Shown here: positions 1-9,724 of the stretch, piece by piece | Layout: the number at the start of each line of letters is the position of its first letter | Position numbering within the stretch: the first letter of the stretch is position 1 | DNA from: a virus | Virus record (IMG/VR): IMGVR_UViG_3300048592_001373 | Coordinates: 1 to 40,630 of that record | DNA length: 40,630 nucleotides | Strand: one strand, 5' to 3' | The notes under the pieces: generated by a model | Seen by the model: the letters and a program-made list of their open reading frames with translations, nothing else | Told to the model about the DNA's origin: nothing | Database searches by the model: none | Translations under genes and position numbers: made by a program

Positions 1-393
1 TCAAAGTGTTATTTGTAGTGGTCCTAAAATCATACGCCCTGGTTTCTTTGGAAGCACAGTAAATGGTCCCACAATTAAATCACTGGAAAGCGAGTCCTTA
101 AATACAACTCCGGCAACTCTAATTGTTTCACCTGTTGCTGTAAGATCAAAGTTATATAAAGAACTGGCTGTGCTAACTTTATAAATTGTTAAGCTGTCAC
201 GATTCAATTGTGTGTAATCACCAAAATCAACCAGCGGACATTTATTAATATCTGTTCCTTTCCACACAAGTAAATAAGCTGAATCAACCGGCTCTGTTAT
301 TGTGTATGGCTGTGTTAGATGCACCGGCTGAGCCATACAGCTGATTACACCAAACACAAACAACATCATAAAGAACACAAATATCTTTTTCAT
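1..393 (-). CDS. Small exported protein, possible lipoprotein
   Basis: No family recognised (130 residues). The N-terminus is a clear Sec signal: Lys-Lys at residues 2-3, then a hydrophobic stretch rich in Phe, Met and Val to about residue 19. It contains V-I-S-C, which fits a lipobox with the Cys as lipid site; an A-Q just after it would also fit ordinary signal peptidase I. The rest is beta-rich and has no cysteines apart from one in N-K-C-P. It is the last gene of the leftward tail operon, 2 bases after the 67-residue gene. The stop codon is the first three bases of the window. A role on the cell surface of infected or lysogenic cells is inference. Confidence 0.7.
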   Translation of the reverse strand: MKKIFVFFMMLFVFGVISCMAQPVHLTQPYTITEPVDSAYLLVWKGTDINKCPLVDFGDYTQLNRDSLTIYKVSTASSLYNFDLTATGETIRVAGVVFKDSLSSDLIVGPFTVLPKKPGRMILGPLQITL

Positions 394-395
394 AA

Positions 396-599
396 CTAAT
401 CCTTTCTTTTTATTTGTTTAATTCTAACTGCTTCTTTTAATCTGCTAACTTCTAACTGAGCATCGAGTGCTAAATGCAAAGCAGAAATAGGTTCTAACAT
501 TTCAAGCTCTGCAATTGCAGTAAGCTTTGCTTCAAGTGAGCATCTAATGTTCTCATCCTGATCAACCTTGCCTTTAGTTCGAAACTTAAGAATAACCAT
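396..599 (-). CDS. Hypothetical small helical protein
   Basis: 67 residues, not recognised. The sequence is mostly alpha-helical, rich in Glu, Leu and Ala, with a basic C-terminal tail (K-Q-I-K-R-K-D), so a small helical or coiled-coil protein is likely. It sits between the 74-residue gene and the exported protein with gaps of a few bases, so it is translated from the same tail-end transcript. In related phages this position often holds fibre-assembly or host-specificity accessory genes, but nothing in the sequence shows that here. Confidence 0.6.
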   Translation of the reverse strand: MVILKFRTKGKVDQDENIRCSLEAKLTAIAELEMLEPISALHLALDAQLEVSRLKEAVRIKQIKRKD

Positions 600-604
600 C
601 TCAG

Positions 605-829
605 TTATTTTTTTTCTGAGACTTCTTCTTCTTTGAATTCTATAAAACCACTATTTACATCAACCGTTAAAATATCTTCAGGTTTTCTGCTTACCTTTTT
701 GCAAAAATCATTTATAAAATTTTGTCTCTCATTCTGTAGTTGTGTTATCTGCAATCCCAGATTTTGTTCTCTAAGAACATTATTCTGTAATGATAATTTT
801 TCCTCGTTTGAAAAGTTTAAGCGTGACAT
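605..829 (-). CDS. Hypothetical small coiled-coil protein
   Basis: 74 residues, not recognised. The first 40 residues are Gln/Asn/Leu-rich with heptad-like spacing (coiled coil); the C-terminal third is charged (E-E-E-V-S-E-K-K). The start is supported by a strong Shine-Dalgarno, AAGGAG, a few bases upstream of the ATG. It lies 20 bases downstream of the giant fibre gene in the same orientation, so it may be a fibre-assembly partner, but that is position-based inference only. Confidence 0.65.
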   Translation of the reverse strand: MSRLNFSNEEKLSLQNNVLREQNLGLQITQLQNERQNFINDFCKKVSRKPEDILTVDVNSGFIEFKEEEVSEKK

Positions 830-849
830 TGTATCTCCTTTTTTTTAGT

Positions 850-3800
850 CTAAATAGTTTTCCACTGTGGTATGCCTTGATTATTTATTTCATAACAAAT
901 GTTTACTGAATTGTCCGATGTTTTTATATAAACATCACCAAGAGAAACGCTGGCCGTTGGAGCCGCAGCTAACCGGCCATGAAAACGAACTAATGGTTTA
1001 CCGGCAACCCTGAGATCTGCTGCTTGTATCTCTACACCAAGCGAACTAAATCTTAAGTAGTTATCTGGCGCATTGTAAACTTCTAATCCGGTTGGTGTTA
1101 TATAAGTGAAGTACTTGTTATAACCATTAATTGCAAAGTTGCTAAGCATCATTGAAAATGGTGAATACTCTCCCAGCTGAGAGCCGCCATTAAAAACAAA
1201 ATTTAATTCTATATAAGATGTTCCGGATATAACAGGAAAGGTTGCTGTAATTCCATTTGAGCCGGTTCTATCAAAAATATTATTCGCTCCATAATTAACC
1301 GGATCATCAGGCACGCTGATATTATCTTCTAATCTCTGCTGATAAATAAGACTGTTTGAACTGTTATAGTAATTTAGAAATACTGAGTAGCTGCCGCCAT
1401 GCTCAGAATAATTTTGAAAGTAATCCTGGAACTTTAATAAATATTCAAACTTTAGTGTCTTACCCATTACCAGCTTTATATTATCCAAACGATGAGAAAT
1501 CCATAAAGACCAGGTTTCAATGTTTGTTAACTCACCAATAATAATTGTATTAACCTGACTAACCTGTGTGAATATCCAATATGGATTATAAGTTGTTATC
1601 TCACCAACATAATAATTAGATGCTGCATTCTGATACCACTTGGTTGAATCTGTATATGGTGAGCTGGAATCAAAATCAGAACTGTCTAAACCCGAATAAC
1701 CAATATGATCTATTGTTGTATTGTTTGGCCCGTAACTAAATGCACTTGTGTTATAAGTAAAATCACCAACCTTTACATAATCAACAGACGATTGTGAAAT
1801 AACTAAACCCTTATCCGATGAATTTATACTGAGCCTTACATTGCCATTGTAAAATTTTTCAGTATCAAAAGTCCATCCTGCAATTTTGTTGGTAGATCCA
1901 AGTTCAAAAATATTTGAAGAGCCGCTCTTGCCGATTATACCCCACGTGCTTCCGTTAAAACCGATCGAGATTGTATCGTTACCAACCCACACTGCTGAAG
2001 CTGTTGCATTCTTTCTTACAACTATTCCATAATCACTTAATGCGATATTTGGATTTTGTATTGTTCCGCCAAACCCGCCTTTGATAGCCCACATTCCATA
2101 TCCGGTGGTTAATACTGGTGTGCTTCCATCTGTCTTTTGATAGATAGTTGAAAGTGAACCCTCTTCAATTTGTAATCCGTGAAACTGATAATTATAAGTT
2201 GCAGAGTAAGTTAACTCCAGTACTGCTCTCGGATAGTTTTCGCTGGTCGGATCGTTAGGACAATTAAAAACTAATGAAACTCTTTTCCATTCAGTTGTAA
2301 TGTTAACAACCTGTGTTCCAAGATCAGTTTGATTAGTTGGATAAAAATATTTGTAGAATGTATGATTGCCTGCCAATGCTGCATTACTAACACGAACCCA
2401 GAATGAAATAACCCACGTTTTATTTTCATATGCACCAGCAGCAACCCAGCTTCTTGTTGTATCACCGTGAATTATCGCATAAACATTTCCGGATGAGTTT
2501 GATTTTCTTATTGTGCTTACTAAACCAGTGCTGCCACCCGGAGTTTGTGTTGATGTGGTGCCAACAACAAAATTTGAATTTCCAGTCCACGCCCATAATG
2601 GATAACCAGTTGTTCCGGCATCAACTCCTTCAGAAATTTTTGCATAATTTTTTTGTATCCTGCCGGCATAAAAAACAGGATCAAAACCATAAGCATCACC
2701 TGCAGAAATAGTTCCCCATATATTTGCATTGCCGGCTAAGTAAGCATTTTGAGTGTATAATCCATATCCGTTTAATTCACCAAAAGGAGTAGAAGACATT
2801 CCTGTTAATTTTCCTAAGCGTGCTTTAATCTTTGTTGGACTAGTCCAGGCTGCCCAGTTATTAACATCATTTGTAATATCAATGTATGGTGCATTGCTGT
2901 CATCAGAAGTTAAATAAACAGCACCTTGCCTGTTAGAATAATTTGTTGAATCTGTATTTCCGATTCTTACAACAACATCACCAGGTTCAATTATTCCGGT
3001 TGCTGTTGGCCCGTCTGCAAGGTTCTGAATATAAACAGTAGTGTTGGATACGCTGGTAACTTCTTTTACAATTCGCTTTACAATTGTAGTGCTGTCTAAT
3101 CTTACTCGTTGAATAAGTAAAATATCACCTGCAGCAAAAGGTGCAATGTTATGACCGTACGGATCTTCAACAATGATGCTTCCCGGGTCACCAGTTACAT
3201 AGGCTTTTACTTTTGCAGAACTTGTTACAAATAATGATCCGTTAGTTGCTCTTATTTGATTGATAACAAGTTCAAAAACATTTAATGTGCCCCTTACCCA
3301 AATGTTATCAATCTCAAGTGTGCTTTCTGAATTATTTGTAATTCCATAATCAAGCCGCCAACCTGATCCAGTCCATCCACTGGTAAAATTATTATAAAGC
3401 GAGTAATTACCTGAGTGTTTAAAATGACCTTCAAGATTAAACTTTTCTGTTAGTGTAGAAATATTGATGCCAACATTCCCGTTAGTATCTATTCTTAATC
3501 GTTCTATATTTCCTGCACCTGTTTGAAAAATATAATTTCCGGATGGAACTCTAAAGTATAATCCTCCCGTGCCTGTTAAAAATGAGGAGGTAGCATTGGT
3601 ATGAATTGAAAAAGACTTACTATCTCCGTCAGCATTCACATATAAAGTGCTTGATTGACCCGTTGCTCCTTTTACATAAAAATTTGTAGTAGTTAACTCA
3701 TTTAATATTTGTGCATTGCCTCTTACATCAAGTTTATATCCAGGTAGTTGGGTACCGATTCCAACATTGTTTGCAACATAAAGATTATTTTTTACATCTA

Positions 3801-6525
3801 TAGTTCCGTTGTTATACAGAATAATCTTTTCTGTATTATTAGAATCTTTAACCTTGAAGTCAAACCATGTCGTTGTTGGAGTACCTTTGCTAACGAGAGG
3901 CTGCATCCTTGTTTCGCAATTTCTTGAAACCCAATAGTTTAATCCGGAAACCCAGCAATCACTGTCTGCTCGTGCAGTAATGTTGATTTCTATTTCTGAA
4001 CAGAAATAATCACTCCCTCCCATATCGATTTCAAAAACTCTACCATAACTACCATCAGGGGAAATGTTAATGCCTGTTTTTAAATCACGCCACTCGAATG
4101 TACTACCAGCATTTTTTGTTCGTAGTCTTGCAGTGCAACCCTCGGGGTAACTCGTTCCATAAGTATGTATGTATATTTTTCCACCGTAGGCATAAGTAAA
4201 TCCATTTATTGAATCAAACTCACCCTTACTAATGAGATTAATATGTATGGTAGCAGTTGTATTCGCTAATATTGTAAATGCTACAGTCTCATAATCTCCA
4301 TCTGCTAAATTGTCTAAGCCCCAATTATATTGATGCCCTGAAAGAGTTAAATCAAACCTTCTATTCATTGCATAGAAAAGATCATTTGTATTATAGGATT
4401 TAAATAATAACTGTCCGAATGGAGCATCAGTTAAGGAAAGAGGTAATGTTGTAATTAATCCTTTAAATGTTGGTATGCTCGAAGTTGCAATATCCTGAAC
4501 CGTATTTAACAGGTTAGAAGATAGCCTGAGGTTTGTGCTGTTGTATCCAAGCGATAAAGTAATATTGCTCAGTAAATTGCTTCCACCGGTTAATGGATAA
4601 TTTGTTGAGATTGTTCTGCCTGCTCTTACAGCATTGCCGGCATTTTCCGGATCACCGGATAAATTTATTTGTGCAAATGTTGGTATGTCTGTTGTCTTTA
4701 TTCCCTGTGCTGTATCAAGCTGATTTGAAGTTATCTTTAAATTATTTGTATATGCAAGAGAAACAATTCCACCTGAAACAACTAAAGGTATATTAAACGC
4801 ATAACTAACACCGCTTCCGCCACCGGTTGTGCCTGATGTTGAACCGGATACTGTTGAACTTGCAGAATCTTCAGGCGAACCAACAACAATACTTCTTAGA
4901 TCATAATCGTGTCCTGTTATTTCAACCGGCTCTAATGTTACTGTTCTCTCAGCACAATCAAATTCAAGTGATGTAAAAAAAGTATCATCAGATAAAATTT
5001 CTAAAAGATCAATAAGTTCCCAGTTAATCGTGTTATCATCCAGGTCAAGTGTCAAATCAAAAGCCGAATGTCTAAGCCCATAAAAATTTAATATCGAAAG
5101 TGCTTCACTTGCAGCGTGTGCATCAATCTCTGCCTGCGTATCCATATCATCAGAGCTTGCAAGTATATCTTTTGTAATTGAGTTTTTAGGTTTTATTTTA
5201 TCAGCTGCAGAAAATCCTGAAGGCTGCTTTGTCATCTCACTGTAGCCAATAAGATTTTTTCCGGTTTCAGGGTCAAGCACCCAGCTCTGCACCGTAACTT
5301 CAACACCATCAACAAGTTTATCCCAAAAATATCTTTTTTCCGGTCCCGATATTATTTTTGTTGTTCCTATGGTTCTAACTGTACCGCTGGTAGCTAAGTG
5401 AGCTTTACTCTGTACAATGCAGTTACCGGTTTTATCAATAAAGACATAACTCTTAAAAGTATCTGCAAGCATTTTAACCGCATCTAAAGGTGTTCGGTTA
5501 AAAGGATCTGCGCTCATTGTTTGGCGCCAGTAAGAATACGGAATATTAAAAGTTGTTACACCTCTAAAGGTTACTGTTATATCCGGCCACGCTTTTATAA
5601 TTAATCTTTTTAATATTATTTCTCCCTTAAACGATGTAAGTATATAAACCCATCTTGAAATAGTGGAGTTGTACACGTAGCTTATGTTTGATACTGTTTC
5701 TCCCAGGTATTCATCATCATAAAATTTTAACTTGATGTCTGAATCATCAGACAGGTAGCAGTCTGTATCTGTTAAATAATATGTAGCTGCTAAATTATCT
5801 GTATCATTTGCAGCAATAATTATTGTATCGTTTTCACCAGGATAACTTGCATCATCAAAATACTGCTGTACTGCAAGTGCATAAAGATTTCCGTTTACGC
5901 TGTCTTCTTTTACTAATATTTGTCCCGCTGTTAAAAAAGCATCTGCACTAATATCAATATGTACAGGTGTAAATGATGGTGATAAATGTTTGAATACATC
6001 AATGCGTATAAAATTCATTATGGGCGGAGTAGGGCCGGTATCAAACTGTATAACAATAGAATAATATTCGCCTGCAGCCCAGTTTAATGCAGGCATGCTT
6101 GTTGGCCTGTTTTCCCAAAATGTTTTTAATGTTCTTAAGCCTGTGTTTTGTAAAATATTTAATGCACTCAATTTATCAACTATGTCAAAGCTTACAGCTT
6201 TTGCATAATCAGGCCAGCGTAATGTTGAAAAATCTGCCATTCCCTCAAATAGCTGTACATAAGTTTTATCGCTCTTTGGTGCTGATATTCTGAAAACATA
6301 TCTCTGCTTAACTGATAGATCTGCTGAGAACGCAGTATGTACCGGTGAGCCCGAAGCATATTTTAATTTTACATTTGCAACATCAAAAACAATTGCACCG
6401 GCTTCACCATCATTTTCGCTTTCAACTTTTTTGCTGATAACTGGCGGCTCTAATAAATAGGTGCTCCAATCCTGCCAGCTTCCGGATGGGTAATCTTTAA
6501 ATTCTATTTTAATAGGATACAGCAT
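850..6525 (-). CDS. Giant tail tip / fibre protein
   Basis: 1891 residues, the largest gene here. Residues about 1-545 look like a tail-tip or hub domain, with a short repeated pattern of membrane-free beta structure and an acidic stretch typical of structural tail proteins. A Gly/Ser/Thr linker follows at about 555-570. The rest is fibre: repeated segments of the T-x-x-I-P-T-F type at about 610-690, a V-G-I-G-T-Q-L-P motif at about 920 and a related N-V-G-I-N motif near 1018. A beta-sandwich resembling carbohydrate-binding modules (F-W-V-R-V-S, W-K-R-V-S-L-V-F) lies at about 1340-1475, and a short tip domain ends in Q-W-K-T-I. It follows the tape measure by 8 bases, the usual place for a siphovirus tip/receptor-binding protein. 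No intramolecular chaperone/peptidase domain was seen. The host receptor is unknown; sugar binding is inference. Confidence 0.85.
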   Translation of the reverse strand: MLYPIKIEFKDYPSGSWQDWSTYLLEPPVISKKVESENDGEAGAIVFDVANVKLKYASGSPVHTAFSADLSVKQRYVFRISAPKSDKTYVQLFEGMADFSTLRWPDYAKAVSFDIVDKLSALNILQNTGLRTLKTFWENRPTSMPALNWAAGEYYSIVIQFDTGPTPPIMNFIRIDVFKHLSPSFTPVHIDISADAFLTAGQILVKEDSVNGNLYALAVQQYFDDASYPGENDTIIIAANDTDNLAATYYLTDTDCYLSDDSDIKLKFYDDEYLGETVSNISYVYNSTISRWVYILTSFKGEIILKRLIIKAWPDITVTFRGVTTFNIPYSYWRQTMSADPFNRTPLDAVKMLADTFKSYVFIDKTGNCIVQSKAHLATSGTVRTIGTTKIISGPEKRYFWDKLVDGVEVTVQSWVLDPETGKNLIGYSEMTKQPSGFSAADKIKPKNSITKDILASSDDMDTQAEIDAHAASEALSILNFYGLRHSAFDLTLDLDDNTINWELIDLLEILSDDTFFTSLEFDCAERTVTLEPVEITGHDYDLRSIVVGSPEDSASSTVSGSTSGTTGGGSGVSYAFNIPLVVSGGIVSLAYTNNLKITSNQLDTAQGIKTTDIPTFAQINLSGDPENAGNAVRAGRTISTNYPLTGGSNLLSNITLSLGYNSTNLRLSSNLLNTVQDIATSSIPTFKGLITTLPLSLTDAPFGQLLFKSYNTNDLFYAMNRRFDLTLSGHQYNWGLDNLADGDYETVAFTILANTTATIHINLISKGEFDSINGFTYAYGGKIYIHTYGTSYPEGCTARLRTKNAGSTFEWRDLKTGINISPDGSYGRVFEIDMGGSDYFCSEIEINITARADSDCWVSGLNYWVSRNCETRMQPLVSKGTPTTTWFDFKVKDSNNTEKIILYNNGTIDVKNNLYVANNVGIGTQLPGYKLDVRGNAQILNELTTTNFYVKGATGQSSTLYVNADGDSKSFSIHTNATSSFLTGTGGLYFRVPSGNYIFQTGAGNIERLRIDTNGNVGINISTLTEKFNLEGHFKHSGNYSLYNNFTSGWTGSGWRLDYGITNNSESTLEIDNIWVRGTLNVFELVINQIRATNGSLFVTSSAKVKAYVTGDPGSIIVEDPYGHNIAPFAAGDILLIQRVRLDSTTIVKRIVKEVTSVSNTTVYIQNLADGPTATGIIEPGDVVVRIGNTDSTNYSNRQGAVYLTSDDSNAPYIDITNDVNNWAAWTSPTKIKARLGKLTGMSSTPFGELNGYGLYTQNAYLAGNANIWGTISAGDAYGFDPVFYAGRIQKNYAKISEGVDAGTTGYPLWAWTGNSNFVVGTTSTQTPGGSTGLVSTIRKSNSSGNVYAIIHGDTTRSWVAAGAYENKTWVISFWVRVSNAALAGNHTFYKYFYPTNQTDLGTQVVNITTEWKRVSLVFNCPNDPTSENYPRAVLELTYSATYNYQFHGLQIEEGSLSTIYQKTDGSTPVLTTGYGMWAIKGGFGGTIQNPNIALSDYGIVVRKNATASAVWVGNDTISIGFNGSTWGIIGKSGSSNIFELGSTNKIAGWTFDTEKFYNGNVRLSINSSDKGLVISQSSVDYVKVGDFTYNTSAFSYGPNNTTIDHIGYSGLDSSDFDSSSPYTDSTKWYQNAASNYYVGEITTYNPYWIFTQVSQVNTIIIGELTNIETWSLWISHRLDNIKLVMGKTLKFEYLLKFQDYFQNYSEHGGSYSVFLNYYNSSNSLIYQQRLEDNISVPDDPVNYGANNIFDRTGSNGITATFPVISGTSYIELNFVFNGGSQLGEYSPFSMMLSNFAINGYNKYFTYITPTGLEVYNAPDNYLRFSSLGVEIQAADLRVAGKPLVRFHGRLAAAPTASVSLGDVYIKTSDNSVNICYEINNQGIPQWKTI

Positions 6526-6533
6526 TTATAAAA

Positions 6534-8969
6534 TTACAGTCTGGATTTATTGTTAAGATATTTTCCCCTTGCGTTTATCTTCTTTGCTTGCTTATCATCA
6601 AGAAAGGCTCGAGCTGATATTCCATCATCAAGATGTTTATTAAGCTTGTTTAACGCTGCTTTAATGTCTCCATAATCAGCAGTTAATCCAAGACTTCCAC
6701 TTGAGCTTCCTCTTGAGCTTCTCAGCTCATCACGCAGCGTCATCATCGTCATTGTAATAAGTTTTGATTGGCCTGAAGCGTAATCCTGGAAAGGTGCAAT
6801 AATCTCTGGTCCCTCTTCGCCAACAACAGCTCCGCCTTTTTTATAACCTGGTAATTTCTGTTGCGATATAACTGCCACGTTTGCAAGCCCACCTGCTATA
6901 ACAGCGGCCATTAAAGGCCAGCCAAAAATTGGCCCCAAACCCACCGGCGGTTCTTTTAGCGCGGAAGTTGCTGCGCTGTAAGTAGACATAGTGGTGTTTG
7001 CTATATCTCCAGCCTGTTTAAGCGTAAACCAAATGCCAAGTTTTTCAGCCGCCCTTTTATTGGCAGCATCCTCAAGTTGTGCTTGTTTTCTATCAAATTG
7101 CTCGTTTATTTTTTCGCGCTGTGCTTGTGTTCTTGCGTGCTTAAGTGCAGCTTCACGCTCAGCTTCAAGTTTTTTATCTTCTTTATCTCGCCAGCCAGCA
7201 ATTTCCCTGCTGGCATTAATACTAAATGCCTCATAAGCAGTATTAAGTGAGTTTTGCCAAGCAGAGGTTATTTGGCTATACGTACTAATTTTTTCCATTA
7301 ATATCTTTTTATCGCGCTCCCTTATCTTTCGAGCATAATATTCTTCTATTAAATCTTTTGCTTTTTCAAACTGTTCTTTCGATATTAATTCCTGAGTATA
7401 AGCTTCTTCATAAGCATTAACCTCATCAAACATTTTTTGTTCATAATTTTCTTTTGCCCCTTCACGATAGGTACTGTCTATCTTTGCGTATTTATCTGCC
7501 CAATCTTTTTTCTGATCTTCTAAATCCTTATAATATTTTTCAAAATCTTTTTTATCCGGTGGCTTTATTAAACCATTAACACCATTGATCTCTAAACCTC
7601 TGGGTTTTAGATTTTCACTTAAAAGTTTTTCTTCTTCTTCACGTATATGTTTTTTAATCTCAAGTTCTTTTTCAGCAATTGCATAATTTATTTCTGTTAC
7701 ATCTTGTCCATATTTTAAATAAAAACTTTTCTTTTCTTCAAGCAGTTGTTTTTCTTTTGATAGTATGATTAAATTGTGATTAGTTGTAAGCTTGAGCATA
7801 TTAATTTCGTGCTCTTGCTGTTTATCAAAAGTTTCAGCAAATTTTTTATCATCCTTGCCTTTACCACTAAGCCTATCAAGTGTTTTTGAATCAGACTCAA
7901 TCCATTCAGATAAAATTCTTCTTGCATCTTCAAGTGAAGTTGCTTGCTGTACAATCTCTTTATAATTATCAGCAGTTAACGATCTTCTTTTTTCTTCATT
8001 TACATTAATTTTTAATCCCAAATCAACTTCATCACCGAGTACAGATTTTCTTTTATAGAGCATTTCCAATTCTTTAGTTAATTGATTAGCCCTATTTATT
8101 TCATCTTCTGTCAGTTTATTATTTGTGGTTACTCTTGTACTGCCTTCACCAATTGTAAATGCAGGCAATTGGCCTTTGAGTTGTATTTTAGATAATTCAT
8201 CTGATCTCTCATTAATCATTTGATCAATCGATAACTTTGTCATGCTTTTTAATTGATCGTTAAATTTCTTTAAACCATCTTCTGCCGCCGTTTTACTTTT
8301 TTCATTAATCTTTTCAAAGATCGTAGGAAGAACTGTTAATGCAAACATCAATGCATTAGCACTTAAAACCATTTTCATTGATGCATCCATACTGTTTTTT
8401 AAGAATGCACCCATACTCATATTTGCAGTTTTTGCTTCCTGACTAACCTGTGCTAAACCCTGCACAATAAATGGAATGTTATTACCGATTGACATTAAGA
8501 ACATTCTAAAATCAACTGCAATCATTGATGCATCACCAAGAGCAAAACCAAACTGTCCAACTGCCATTCGTGCGCTGTTGCTGGCGCCTGTAAAAGCTCT
8601 CTGTTGTGCAATTGTTCTTTGATATGCATTTGATAAGTTTTCTATTGCCTGTCCGTGTGTTCTCCATTGTGCGCTGCCAACAGATAAAACTCTTTGTTCT
8701 TCTCTAAGTGTATTTATTACGGATTGGATTTCAGGTTCGGTCATTTCGTTGTACCGGATAAAATCCATTATGCCGGTGGTGGCTTCTTCAGCTGATGCAT
8801 TTACCAATAGCAGATCTTTGGCAAATTGTTTTAGTATCGGTCTATCCTGGATTTTATTTATGGAAGCATTAAGATCTTCAAAATCTTTTTTTGCTATCTG
8901 CACAGTAGCAGTTGCTTCTTTTCCATCAATCACTAACTTAAACGTAAGTATCTGATTCTCGTTTGCCAT
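6534..8969 (-). CDS. Tail tape measure protein
   Basis: 811 residues. The tape measure sets tail length and occupies the tail lumen. Evidence: a helical N-terminus; two hydrophobic segments at about 136-175 and 198-219; a long charged coiled-coil middle (about 370-640) full of Lys/Glu/Gln; a hydrophobic Gly/Ala-rich segment near 676-698. Near 712-722 comes the G-G-A-V-V-G-E-E-G-P-E motif that is typical of tape measure C-termini. It lies directly upstream of the tip/fibre gene. At about 2.4 kb it predicts a tail of roughly 120 nm using the usual 0.15 nm per residue rule. In most siphoviruses the tape measure follows the tail chaperones directly; here four extra genes intervene. Confidence 0.9.
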   Translation of the reverse strand: MANENQILTFKLVIDGKEATATVQIAKKDFEDLNASINKIQDRPILKQFAKDLLLVNASAEEATTGIMDFIRYNEMTEPEIQSVINTLREEQRVLSVGSAQWRTHGQAIENLSNAYQRTIAQQRAFTGASNSARMAVGQFGFALGDASMIAVDFRMFLMSIGNNIPFIVQGLAQVSQEAKTANMSMGAFLKNSMDASMKMVLSANALMFALTVLPTIFEKINEKSKTAAEDGLKKFNDQLKSMTKLSIDQMINERSDELSKIQLKGQLPAFTIGEGSTRVTTNNKLTEDEINRANQLTKELEMLYKRKSVLGDEVDLGLKINVNEEKRRSLTADNYKEIVQQATSLEDARRILSEWIESDSKTLDRLSGKGKDDKKFAETFDKQQEHEINMLKLTTNHNLIILSKEKQLLEEKKSFYLKYGQDVTEINYAIAEKELEIKKHIREEEEKLLSENLKPRGLEINGVNGLIKPPDKKDFEKYYKDLEDQKKDWADKYAKIDSTYREGAKENYEQKMFDEVNAYEEAYTQELISKEQFEKAKDLIEEYYARKIRERDKKILMEKISTYSQITSAWQNSLNTAYEAFSINASREIAGWRDKEDKKLEAEREAALKHARTQAQREKINEQFDRKQAQLEDAANKRAAEKLGIWFTLKQAGDIANTTMSTYSAATSALKEPPVGLGPIFGWPLMAAVIAGGLANVAVISQQKLPGYKKGGAVVGEEGPEIIAPFQDYASGQSKLITMTMMTLRDELRSSRGSSSGSLGLTADYGDIKAALNKLNKHLDDGISARAFLDDKQAKKINARGKYLNNKSRL

Positions 8970-9364
8970 TATAGTATCCAGAAAGTTAGTGTAAAGATTA
9001 AACCGTGATAAGTGTATGCAAGTATTGTTAAACCAATTACTGCAAGTGTTTTATTATAATTAGGTCTGTCTGCAGTTAATGGTTCAGTTTCAGGATCAAG
9101 TGGTTTGAAATGCAACTCAACAACCAACAATGCAGCAATGCATAACAATGCAACAATTCTAATGGCATCAAAACAATGCCAGCCATCGCTGACAAAAGAA
9201 AAAATACTTTCCTCTAACCAGGTGCGGTTATTCCACGCAAAGTTTCCTTCAGCAAACCACCAATCATTTTTAAATGGAAAAGTATCTTTGTGGAATTTTA
9301 TGGAGTCACAAAATCCTTTTGCGATTGCTGAGATAGTTATTAAAGCAACTAATACTTTAACCAT
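8969..9364 (-). CDS. Membrane protein of the inserted cassette
   Basis: 131 residues, not recognised. Three hydrophobic segments are visible: residues about 2-20, about 70-85, and about 108-128 at the C-terminus. Between the first two lies an aromatic Trp/Phe-rich loop (D-W-W-F-A-E-G-N-F-A-W). It overlaps the upstream secreted-protein gene by 16 bases, and its stop codon touches the tape measure start. It belongs to the four-gene group of exported or membrane proteins inserted between chaperone and tape measure. An inner-membrane role such as superinfection exclusion or lysis help would be guesswork. Confidence 0.65.
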   Translation of the reverse strand: MVKVLVALITISAIAKGFCDSIKFHKDTFPFKNDWWFAEGNFAWNNRTWLEESIFSFVSDGWHCFDAIRIVALLCIAALLVVELHFKPLDPETEPLTADRPNYNKTLAVIGLTILAYTYHGLIFTLTFWIL

Positions 9365-9702
9365 CTTGAAACTTCTATCCTTGAAGGTTTGCCTGCTGTT
9401 GGTGTGCTGCCAAATTTGTAATAGATCTTGTCTATAGTTAGAGGAACAGACATTCCTTCACCGCCGGTTCTTACAAATGTTGCGCTATCCGGAAAGGCAG
9501 GGCTTAAGCTGATAAACATTGTATCGGTTGCGGCAGCATCATTTATTATTGTGATGTTTGCGCTTGTAAATCCGAACACAACACTATCAACTCCGGCAGA
9601 GCTGATGCTGTTCTTTGTAAGTACATTGGCTGTTGTTTGTGCGCTTAAGTTAATTGCACTTACTGCAGCAAATATTAAACTGAATAAAAGTAATTTTTTC
9701 AT
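9349..9702 (-). CDS. Small secreted beta-rich protein
   Basis: 117 residues, family not recognised. It has a classic Sec signal peptide: Lys-Lys-Leu-Leu, a hydrophobic core, then L-S-A-Q with likely cleavage after Ala at about residue 21. The mature part is Ser/Thr/Ala-rich with alternating hydrophobic residues (beta sandwich), lacks Cys, and contains S-V-V-F-G-F-T-S-A-N and an aromatic C-terminus (R-W-L-K-Y). This pattern resembles small phage decoration or fibre-associated beta proteins, but a signal peptide is unusual for a virion protein. It sits between the fibre-like gene and the membrane-protein gene. Confidence 0.65.
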   Translation of the reverse strand: MKKLLLFSLIFAAVSAINLSAQTTANVLTKNSISSAGVDSVVFGFTSANITIINDAAATDTMFISLSPAFPDSATFVRTGGEGMSVPLTIDKIYYKFGSTPTAGKPSRIEVSRWLKY

Positions 9703-9724
9703 TTTTAATTTCTCCGATTAATTT